Virus record (IMG/VR): IMGVR_UViG_3300045999_011128
Span: 1-23,592 of that record
Direction: 5' to 3' (one strand)
Length of the DNA stretch: 23,592 nucleotides
Source: a virus
The translations under genes were made by a program, and so were the position numbers. Positions 16,616 through 23,225 of this stretch are shown piece after piece. The first letter of the stretch is position 1. Each line of letters opens with the position of its first letter. Below the pieces are notes generated by a model. That model was not told where the DNA came from, did not search any database, and was given only the letters and a program-made list of their open reading frames with translations.

Positions 16616-17187
16616 TGAAAAACGATTCGGTTTTAAAAAAAGAGTTCAAACAAAATGATGTACAACGTCTTCGTAACCTTGTTCAAGGTAAATACGGTGA
16701 TCGTACAACTATGGGAACTGGTTATCAAAAAACAAAAGAATTTCACGATGAAGGAGATATTTGGGAAGAAGATAGTCGAACATGGACTATTAAAAATGGT
16801 GTAAAACAAAATATTACTAAATTAGATAAGGCAAAAGAAGGTATTGTTTTACCTTTGTTTTGCCCTTCTTGTTCTCGTACAATGAAACCTCATCTTGACA
16901 AAAGATGGTTTGTTATGTATGGACACTGTTTTGATTGCCAAGTTACATTTGAAGCTGAATTAAAAAAACAAGGTAAACTTCAAGAATTTGAAGATCAAGT
17001 AGTTAATGCTAATATTGAAGGTGTTACTAAAGATCTTGAAGTTTGGTTCGATGAATTAATAAACGAAAAACAAACTTTTATTACTGAAGCTGGTGATGTT
17101 GAAAAGTGGGATGGTTCTGGTAAACAACAATTATTAAAATATAAACAAGAAGCATTAGATTACTTACAAAACAAAAAAAGAAGATGA
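16615..17187 (+). CDS. Zinc-ribbon phage protein (190 aa)
   Basis: Residues 14-75 form a conserved-looking block (NDVQRLRNLVQGKYGDRT, then GDIWEEDSRTWTIKNGVKQN) that I remember from marine T4-like phages. A zinc ribbon follows: Cys83-x2-Cys86 (FCPSCSRTM) and Cys105-x2-Cys108 (HCFDCQV). Residues 112-150 are helical, with the C-terminus Lys-rich (LQNKKRR). This could bind DNA or act as a packaging or assembly accessory. Function is unknown in what I can recall of the family. It is coupled on both sides (TAATG before, ATGATG after). Confidence 0.75.
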   Translation: MKNDSVLKKEFKQNDVQRLRNLVQGKYGDRTTMGTGYQKTKEFHDEGDIWEEDSRTWTIKNGVKQNITKLDKAKEGIVLPLFCPSCSRTMKPHLDKRWFVMYGHCFDCQVTFEAELKKQGKLQEFEDQVVNANIEGVTKDLEVWFDELINEKQTFITEAGDVEKWDGSGKQQLLKYKQEALDYLQNKKRR

Positions 17188-17810
17188 TGGAATTTACAAT
17201 GTTTACTACTATTATCGTTGCTCTAATTACAGCAGTGATAGGACCAGCAGTATTAGAATGGGTAAGAGCCAAATTAAAGAAAAAAGAAGTTGAGGATAAA
17301 AAATCTCCTGTAAAAGAAGCTATTGATATTAATGAAATAATTGATCATCAATTAGAACAAATTATGGAAGAACTTAACTGTGATCGTATTTGGTTAGCTC
17401 AATTTCACAATGGAGGTCATTTTTACCCAACAGGAAAATCCATTCAAAAATTTTCTATTTTTTATGAAAAAATGAATCCTGATATTCAAGCAGTACAACA
17501 TGTTTTTCAAAATATTCCTGTTTCTTTATTTCCAAAAGCATTATCTAAATTATATAAAGATGGAGAGTTAGGCATTGTTAGTTACAATACTGATGAAAAT
17601 TATGACTTGATGATGTTTCAAAAACAATATGGATGTAAATCTTTTTATATGTTGGCCTTAGATGATTTAGATGATCATTTTATAGGTGTATTAGGAATCG
17701 CATTTACTGAACAAGAACACAAATTATCCAGAGAAGAATGGATATTTATAAGACAGAAAGTGGGTGCTATTGGTTCCCTTTTAACAGACTACTTATACAA
17801 TAAGAAATGA
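17184..17810 (+). CDS. Membrane-anchored GAF-like domain protein (208 aa)
   Basis: Residues ~7-24 (FTTIIVALITAVIGPAVL) are a single N-terminal membrane segment followed by a Lys/Arg-rich stretch (28-40), so the bulk should stay in the cytoplasm. Residues ~50-205 resemble a GAF sensor fold: CDRIWLAQFHNGG, the following YPTGKSIQKFS, and FYMLALDDLDDHFIGVLGI as the central strands, ending in a helix. There is no kinase, cyclase or nuclease domain attached, so it would act by binding a ligand or a partner at the membrane. It overlaps the next gene by ATGA. The GAF resemblance is by pattern and should be tested by profile search. Confidence 0.7.
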   Translation: MMEFTMFTTIIVALITAVIGPAVLEWVRAKLKKKEVEDKKSPVKEAIDINEIIDHQLEQIMEELNCDRIWLAQFHNGGHFYPTGKSIQKFSIFYEKMNPDIQAVQHVFQNIPVSLFPKALSKLYKDGELGIVSYNTDENYDLMMFQKQYGCKSFYMLALDDLDDHFIGVLGIAFTEQEHKLSREEWIFIRQKVGAIGSLLTDYLYNKK

Positions 17811-20020
17811 AAGATATTCAAAAAATTAAAGAATTTTTCTCTAAACCTTTAGAAGAAGTTAAAACAGATAAATACGGTAATCATATTGAACCTCAATTTA
17901 AAAAAGGTGATAAAGTAACCTATTTAGGACACCCAGCAGAAATTACAGCTATCAATAAAGAAATGGACGGTACCTATAGCTATAGTGTATTCTACGATAA
18001 AGGTCAGGGTAAAACTAAAGCAAGTAATCTTAAAAATAAAGGTGGTGAGATTAAATTAACTGAAGCATCTAATGTTTTTAATTTAGAAACAGCAGTTGCG
18101 GAACTTATGAAAGCTTATCATCTTAATAAAGAAAAAGCTTTAAAAATTATAAATACAACTCCTCAAATAGAAAAAATTATTAATCTTGGTTACGCTACAT
18201 CAGCCCCAGAAGCTTTAGGTAAGGTTCATGGTGGTGCAGCTCGTACTTTTAATTATTTAGGTAGTCTTGATAAAATAAACGAAGAATATACAGTTGCTGG
18301 TCATTCTGTGACGTTAAACAAAGGTACAAAATCAGATGGAACTGATTGGACTGTAACTTTTAAAAACGGAAAATTAAAACCATTATCTGATGTTTTAGCT
18401 TTAATTAAACCAATGCCTAAAGGTATTACAATGAACGAAGTTAAAGAAGAAACAGGGGTTGACATGGTCAAAAAGAGATTAGATGCTTTAGGTGTTAAAT
18501 ACGAAATGTCAAAAACTGATAAAGTAAGACCATTTAAAGTAATTTACAAACCAGTTAACAAATCAGATAAATTTTATGATGAATTTGAAGATATTGTTGA
18601 TTTATTTAACTTAAAAGGTTTTGTAAAACAATCAATGAGTGAAGCAAAATTAATTTCTGACTATAAAATAGGTGATATTATTTCATTTAAAGATGGTGAG
18701 GATTGGAAAGTAATAAAGGTAAAAGATAACATAGGTAAACTTGTTATTAAACCTCACAATGAAAAAGCTAAAGAAGGAAACGTTAGTTTAGAAATTGACA
18801 TTGATGCTGATTATCTTAAAAAAAATCTATTAGAAGTAAAATCAGAAGATAAAGTAGATACTATAACAATGGATATTCCTTTATTCCTTCGTATGTTAGA
18901 ATACTCAAGAGAAGATGCTTCTCAAGACATGGATTTACATGACGTTACCGAAAAAGCAAATAAATTAGGTAAAGAAAGAGGTATCTTATCTATGGAAGAT
19001 TATGAGGAAATTGTAGGTGCTGCTGAAAAAATAAACGAATACAACCCAGACCAAGAACAATTAGACGATGAAGATGAAATCTTTGTGTCTTATGATGATG
19101 AAGGTAGACCTTTAGAAGAAGCAAATGTTCCTTCAAATATTAGAGATTTTGCTAAAAGAAAAGGTATATCTTCTTTAGTTAATAAAGTAGCAGGTTGGGC
19201 TGAAAAAGTAGGTGCTCGAATTGCTGGTGGAACAGCTATTGGTAAAAATTATAGTACGCTTGTTTTAGATTTAGATTATAAACAACAAGGTGAAATTCGC
19301 ATTGATACAGATGAAGAAACAATTGAATTATACGATGAACCAGTTTATGATTTTAAATCATTCCAACGTGTTTATATTGATGGAGCTGATAATAATTTAG
19401 AAGAAGGTGAAGAAGAACAATTATCATTCATCAGTAAAGCTCGTGCCAAATCATCTCTAAGACAATTCCTTTCAGGTAAACGTGATGATGGGATGGGTAA
19501 ATTTGATGCAATAGTATATGGTATAGATTCAGATGGTAAAAAACACCAAATTAAATATTATAATCATTTACAAGATTACGAAAAATTTGCATTAGGTGAT
19601 AACCCAGATATAAAAGAAGCTAAAAACACATCCTTAGATTCTGAAACCATCAAACAAATTAAAGATGATATTAAGGGATTTCCAAAATATCAAAAACGAG
19701 GATATGAATCTTTCAAAAAAGAAGTACGTGAAAAATATAATATAACTCCAAAACAATTAGAGGATATTTTACATGGAGATTTAAAAGAAAATGTTGCTCC
19801 TAATCACGATGGAAAAGCAGCTCCTTATGGTTCAGGATATAAACCATTAGAAGAAAGAATTGCCAAAGCATTAGATCAAATTAACGAAGAACTTTGCCCT
19901 GCAGGTAAAGCATATAGAAAACGTAGAATGGAAGCTGGTGAAAAATCATCTGCTTATCTTTCAGGTCGTGCTGTTAAAGTATGTAAAGGACAAATGTCTG
20001 GTAAAAAGAAAAAGAAATGA
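17807..20020 (+). CDS. Multimodule protein with (I/L)-x-E junctions and basic Cys-containing tail (737 aa)
   Basis: Starts MKDIQKIKEFFSKPLEEV, an amphipathic leader with I-K-E at 7-9 and L-E-E at 15-17. Residues ~30-80 are an SH3/KOW-like small barrel (KKGDKVTYLGHPAEI). Similar barrel-like sequence recurs at ~284-345 (YKIGDIISFKDGEDWKVIKV). Other modules: 160-205, 215-280, a helical acidic part 350-430, 440-600, and 605-660. Candidate cut sites are L-T-E 84-86, I-N-E 157-159, I-N-E 409-411, L-E-E 436-438, I-K-E 602-604, L-K-E 659-661 and I-N-E 692-694. The last site releases a ~43-residue tail that is strongly basic, with two cysteines (ELCPAGKAYRKRR, KVCKGQM, terminal Lys run), a likely DNA-binding peptide. 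No enzyme motif was found. Confidence 0.75.
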   Translation: MKDIQKIKEFFSKPLEEVKTDKYGNHIEPQFKKGDKVTYLGHPAEITAINKEMDGTYSYSVFYDKGQGKTKASNLKNKGGEIKLTEASNVFNLETAVAELMKAYHLNKEKALKIINTTPQIEKIINLGYATSAPEALGKVHGGAARTFNYLGSLDKINEEYTVAGHSVTLNKGTKSDGTDWTVTFKNGKLKPLSDVLALIKPMPKGITMNEVKEETGVDMVKKRLDALGVKYEMSKTDKVRPFKVIYKPVNKSDKFYDEFEDIVDLFNLKGFVKQSMSEAKLISDYKIGDIISFKDGEDWKVIKVKDNIGKLVIKPHNEKAKEGNVSLEIDIDADYLKKNLLEVKSEDKVDTITMDIPLFLRMLEYSREDASQDMDLHDVTEKANKLGKERGILSMEDYEEIVGAAEKINEYNPDQEQLDDEDEIFVSYDDEGRPLEEANVPSNIRDFAKRKGISSLVNKVAGWAEKVGARIAGGTAIGKNYSTLVLDLDYKQQGEIRIDTDEETIELYDEPVYDFKSFQRVYIDGADNNLEEGEEEQLSFISKARAKSSLRQFLSGKRDDGMGKFDAIVYGIDSDGKKHQIKYYNHLQDYEKFALGDNPDIKEAKNTSLDSETIKQIKDDIKGFPKYQKRGYESFKKEVREKYNITPKQLEDILHGDLKENVAPNHDGKAAPYGSGYKPLEERIAKALDQINEELCPAGKAYRKRRMEAGEKSSAYLSGRAVKVCKGQMSGKKKKK

Positions 20021-20310
20021 TTACACGAGAGCGACTACAAGAAATAATATCTGAATCATTACGTGACTGGTTTAAAAAAGAAGACTGGGTACGTATTGAT
20101 ACTCAAGGTAATATTACTGGTCCTTGTGGGACAATGAAAAAAGGTGGAGCTACAACAAGATGTTTACCTCGTAAAAAAGCTCAATCACTATCTAAAGCCG
20201 AACGTGCTAAAACATCACGTAAAAAAGCATCTGCTTCTCGTAAAGGAAAACAATTTGTAAAAAATACAGAAAAAGCAGAATACAAAAAAGGCACATATCA
20301 TAAAAAATAA
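20017..20310 (+). CDS. Highly basic small protein, likely DNA-binding, with leader (97 aa)
   Basis: Residues 1-13 (MITRERLQEIISE) form a leader with L-Q-E at 7-9 and I-S-E at 11-13. Residues 22-55 hold a conserved-looking block (DWVRIDTQGNITGPCG, then TTRCLPRKKAQSLSKAER) that I recall as a small domain of unknown function in T4-like phages. The remaining 40 residues are Lys/Arg/Ser/Ala-rich with no acidic cluster. If the leader is removed, the product is a small, very basic peptide suited to neutralising packaged DNA. Coupled to the previous gene by ATGA and followed by a 26-base gap with promoter motif copy 3. Confidence 0.75.
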   Translation: MITRERLQEIISESLRDWFKKEDWVRIDTQGNITGPCGTMKKGGATTRCLPRKKAQSLSKAERAKTSRKKASASRKGKQFVKNTEKAEYKKGTYHKK

Positions 20311-20311
20311 C

Positions 20312-20327
20312 ATATTTATAACATATA
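20312..20327 (+). promoter_or_regulatory. Candidate phage late promoter, motif copy 3
   Basis: ATATTTATAACATATA, identical over 16 bases to the copy at 5616-5631 and followed by C one or two bases later in both places. It ends nine bases before the ATG at 20337 and fills most of the only gap between the long coupled gene chain and the acidic core-like gene. Confidence 0.5.
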
Positions 20328-20336
20328 CTCAATAAA

Positions 20337-21950
20337 ATGGCAAAATTCGACTTAAAAAAAGCTATACTAAAAAATAAAGCTACATTTTTTGGTTCATTGA
20401 CTGAAGGTCAATTTTCTTGGTTTACCCAAGATACAGACCAACAAATTGGTTCTGAAGATGAAAATACTCTTCCTTTTGTTTACATGCACGATAATAAAGG
20501 TAACAAATGGTTAGAAAAAAATTATGAAGGATATGGTGTGTTTGGTGGTAAAGATTACTACGAATTATTAGACCAAATGAATGGTGGAGATGGTGATAGA
20601 AGTAGAGGTATTGATTTAGCTTTTAATGATGAAGCCGTTGCTGCTGGTAAAGTATTATTCCCAGCACTAACTGTTAGTGCAACATTACCTTCATATCACA
20701 GTTTTAATGAAGAACCAAAAAATGATCCAAACCAATCTTGGTATACTCCTGAAGAGGATGAAGAAAATGATTATGATTCTTATTTTGGAGATATGGATAG
20801 AGAAGAAGATTATGATTATGATGAAGAAGAATTAGATGAAGCAGAACTTCCTGCTTTAGCTGCTGATCAAGTTGAAAACATTGCTCAACAATTAGCAGAT
20901 AAATTTTCAGAAACAGATGATTTAGACATTAAATTCTCAATCACCCCAGGTTCAATTGAAGCTTCTCCTAAAGGAGCAGGATTTGATCTTGATACAATGG
21001 CTGGACCAAACACTCCTGGTGGAGATTGGAAAGATGAAAATGGCTTTGATATCGATAACTACTTGGGTAAATATGCAGGTGGTTCTTATTACATTAAACC
21101 CGAAGGAGGTAAACATAAGATTTATAACGCCGCCGCACAAAATGCTTATATTGGACACGTTACTCCTCAAGGTGAGGTAGTATTTGAAATTCCTGGTTTC
21201 GAAGGAACTATGGATCAATTAAACTCTCTTGAAGAAGAAAAACCAAAAACAAAAATGAAAAAATCCGAATTAAAAGAACTTATCAAGTCATCTATTATGA
21301 ATGAAATGTATGTTGATATTGATAATATGGAAGATGCTCCTGAATCAGAAGTTGATTTCTTAGCCGAAGTTGATGCTATTTTAGCTGAAGCAGATGAATT
21401 TGAAACAGCAAAACCAGCTCGTATTACTTCATTTCTTAAAGCACTTGATCTTCTTGTGTATGATGAATACCACGCAGAATTATACGATTCTGATGAAGTT
21501 AAACAAGCATATGATCTTTTAGTAAAAGCTGCTAAAAAATTAGGAAATTTAAATGAAGCTGATGAAGAAGTAGCAGTAGACGATACTGAAGTAGCCGTTG
21601 ATGGTGAAGAAAATATTGATGTTGATACAACAACAGAAGTAGATCCTAATGTAAAAGCAGTACAAGATGCTTTAACACAAGCCCAAGCAGCTGCTCAAAA
21701 ATTAGGTGATCCTAAATTAACAGATCAAATTGGTAATACAATTACATTCTTTACTCGTGCACACGTAGTTGATAAAGGTGCTGTTGCTGAAGCTGATGAA
21801 ATGGAAGAAGGTAAAAAAGAGTATTACAAAGATGCTGAAGCCGATGATGCTGAACATATCAACGCCTTAGAAAAAGATATGAAAGATGATAAAGATTCAT
21901 CTATGAAAATCAAAGAAGTTGTTTTCCCAATGTGGCAACGAATTAAATAA
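20337..21950 (+). CDS. Acidic multidomain protein, possible prohead core/cargo (537 aa)
   Basis: Residues 1-23 (MAKFDLKKAILKNKATFFGS then LTE) form a basic amphipathic leader. Residues 24-120 are a domain with NKWLEKNYEGYGVFGGKDYY and RGIDLAFND, which I remember from marine phages. Residues 138-175 are an acidic run of Asp/Glu/Tyr. Residues 180-290 are a mixed domain. Residues 307-323 repeat a leader-like helix inside the protein (MKKSELKELIKSSIMNE). Residues 355-405 are helical, 405-435 acidic, 438-480 helical (QDALTQAQAAAQKLG, then GNTITFFTRAHVV). There is no catalytic motif. Overall charge is strongly acidic, as in core/scaffold proteins, but no family match can be claimed. It follows promoter motif copy 3. 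Confidence 0.75.
   Translation: MAKFDLKKAILKNKATFFGSLTEGQFSWFTQDTDQQIGSEDENTLPFVYMHDNKGNKWLEKNYEGYGVFGGKDYYELLDQMNGGDGDRSRGIDLAFNDEAVAAGKVLFPALTVSATLPSYHSFNEEPKNDPNQSWYTPEEDEENDYDSYFGDMDREEDYDYDEEELDEAELPALAADQVENIAQQLADKFSETDDLDIKFSITPGSIEASPKGAGFDLDTMAGPNTPGGDWKDENGFDIDNYLGKYAGGSYYIKPEGGKHKIYNAAAQNAYIGHVTPQGEVVFEIPGFEGTMDQLNSLEEEKPKTKMKKSELKELIKSSIMNEMYVDIDNMEDAPESEVDFLAEVDAILAEADEFETAKPARITSFLKALDLLVYDEYHAELYDSDEVKQAYDLLVKAAKKLGNLNEADEEVAVDDTEVAVDGEENIDVDTTTEVDPNVKAVQDALTQAQAAAQKLGDPKLTDQIGNTITFFTRAHVVDKGAVAEADEMEEGKKEYYKDAEADDAEHINALEKDMKDDKDSSMKIKEVVFPMWQRIK
21255..21311 (+). other. Internal leader-like segment with its own ATG
   Basis: Codons 307-325 of the acidic 537-residue protein encode MKKSELKELIKSSIMNEMY. 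Its first six residues, MKKSEL, are the same as the N-terminus of the gene at 23225, and the helix resembles residues 62-77 of the gene at 22128 (NKNRIKELVRKSLMHE). This looks like a fused start of a formerly separate gene, or an internal translation start. Confidence 0.4.
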
Positions 21951-21956
21951 ATAATC

Positions 21957-21964
21957 TATAAATA
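21957..21964 (+). promoter_or_regulatory. TATAAATA, candidate T4-type late promoter
   Basis: An exact match to the T4 late -10 consensus TATAAATA in the 23-base gap before the histone-like gene, ending nine bases upstream of its ATG at 21974. An 8-base A/T word is easily found by chance in this sequence. Its position in one of the few gaps is the main support. Confidence 0.4.
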
Positions 21965-21973
21965 ATAAAAACT

Positions 21974-22144
21974 ATGAACACTCAAGAAATTTTTGAAAAA
22001 ATTGAAGCACTTTACGAATCATTTAAAGCAGAACATGCTGGAAAATCAAAAGCTGCTCATGGTCGCGCTCGTAAAGCATTAGGTGAAATCAAGAAATTGG
22101 TTACCGAATACAGAAAAGCGTCAATTGATGAAGATAAAAAGTAA
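21974..22144 (+). CDS. Histone H1-like (Hc1-type) small protein (56 aa)
   Basis: A short gene translating as MNTQEIFEKIEALYESFKAE, then HAGKSKAAHGRARKALGEIK, then KLVTEYRKASIDEDKK. The helix-turn-helix-like layout, the central Gly/Ser/Lys/Ala segment ending in ARKALGEIKKL, and the size match the Hc1 family of histone H1-like proteins, which is common in Bacteroidota and Chlamydiae and also found in some phages. Its role would be DNA binding and compaction, in the packaged head or on host DNA. It sits 23 bases after the acidic core-like gene, behind a TATAAATA element, and its 3' end overlaps the next gene's start by 17 bases. Family call: fairly confident by pattern. Confidence 0.8.
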   Translation: MNTQEIFEKIEALYESFKAEHAGKSKAAHGRARKALGEIKKLVTEYRKASIDEDKK

Positions 22145-23225
22145 TATAACTGAAAAAAAGCTTACCAAAGCTGAATTAGAGGCAAGAGAAAAAGTAATTA
22201 AGGACTTGAAAAAAAACAAGTCCGCTCTTGTTAAACGCTACGGCAAAGATGCTGAAGCCGTTATGTACGGACGTGCAACAAACATAGCTAAAAAAATGGC
22301 AGAATCAGAAAATAAAAACCGCATCAAAGAGCTTGTTAGAAAATCTCTTATGCATGAAGCCGATATTGAAGTCGATGCTGATAAATACGAAGGTGAAAAA
22401 GAACTAGGTCAAGTATCTATGATGATGGATGAACTAGAATCTCTTTTAAAAGGATTTGATTGGTATTATTACATGTCAGATGACCCTCGAGTTTATCGCA
22501 GTGGTTCAGCATATGATGATAAAGTATCTAGTCTTGTTAAACAATTAACAGATTTAGGATATGGAGATGATGCTAAAAAATTATACAATCAATATGCTCC
22601 AAGTGGTGATATTGATATGAGAATGAAAGAAGGTAAAAAAGAAGATGTTGATAGAGACGGAGATATCGATTCTAAAGATTACTTAGCTAAACGTGATGCT
22701 GCTATTAAAAAAGCAAAAGGTGACGTTAAAGAAGATATTGACTTAGGTCATGAAGATAACGAACCTCATATGATTAAAGGCGAATTATACCGTATTGGAA
22801 AATACGCTATGGAATTATACGCTATGTTAGAAGAATTTGAGGAAACGGGTGGTGAAGTTGATTTCCCAGCTTGGTGGCAATCTAAAATTACTATAGCCAT
22901 GAACAACATGGTTTCAGCTAAACATTATTTAGATTTTGAAACTAAAGAACCAGCTATTGATGCTGCTGTAGATGCTTTAACAGGTGAAGAACCTCATGAA
23001 GGTGAACCTGAACCTCCAATGATGGAAGGTGAAGTAACTAAAGTAGATAAATTAGCCGCTAAAATTGCTAAAGCTTTAAAAAACCCAAAAAACAACTCAG
23101 TTGAAGATCAAAATAATATCAAACAAGCTAGAAAAGCTATGAATGATGATAAAATTGAAACTGCTGAAAAAATTATTAAACCTTATTTAGCAGAAAAAAT
23201 AGCTAAACAGTTAAAGTCTAAATAA
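22128..23225 (+). CDS. Multidomain protein with EF-hand-like loop (365 aa)
   Basis: I choose the ATG at 22128 (MKIKSNITEKKL). A GTG at 22083 opens the same frame 15 codons earlier but lies wholly within the histone-like gene. Residues 11-58 are a Lys/Glu-rich helical domain (LTKAELEAREKVIKDLKKNK, then KRYGKDAEAVMYGRATNIAK), a motif I recall from many T4-like phages. Residues 62-77 are leader-like. Residues 92-160 form a helical domain, and 173-184 a DxDxDG calcium-binding loop (DVDRDGDIDSKD). Residues 203-283 hold DLGHEDNEPHMIKGELYRI, then DFPAWWQSKITIAM. Residues 302-365 are a Lys-rich helical tail. No catalytic residues were found. It is probably another processed internal head or core protein; this rests on context. 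Confidence 0.7.
   Translation: MKIKSNITEKKLTKAELEAREKVIKDLKKNKSALVKRYGKDAEAVMYGRATNIAKKMAESENKNRIKELVRKSLMHEADIEVDADKYEGEKELGQVSMMMDELESLLKGFDWYYYMSDDPRVYRSGSAYDDKVSSLVKQLTDLGYGDDAKKLYNQYAPSGDIDMRMKEGKKEDVDRDGDIDSKDYLAKRDAAIKKAKGDVKEDIDLGHEDNEPHMIKGELYRIGKYAMELYAMLEEFEETGGEVDFPAWWQSKITIAMNNMVSAKHYLDFETKEPAIDAAVDALTGEEPHEGEPEPPMMEGEVTKVDKLAAKIAKALKNPKNNSVEDQNNIKQARKAMNDDKIETAEKIIKPYLAEKIAKQLKSK

Noticed and set aside
20956-21180. Plus-strand 74-codon frame inside the acidic 537-residue gene
   Set aside because: It overlaps a strong gene in another frame and its translation has no recognisable structure.
22083-22127. GTG start for the 365-residue gene
   Set aside because: It lies entirely within the histone-like gene in another frame; the ATG at 22128 reduces the overlap to 17 bases.
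22644-22679. Dockerin domain
   Set aside because: Only one Asp-rich loop is present, with no paired repeat; it is described as an EF-hand-like loop only.
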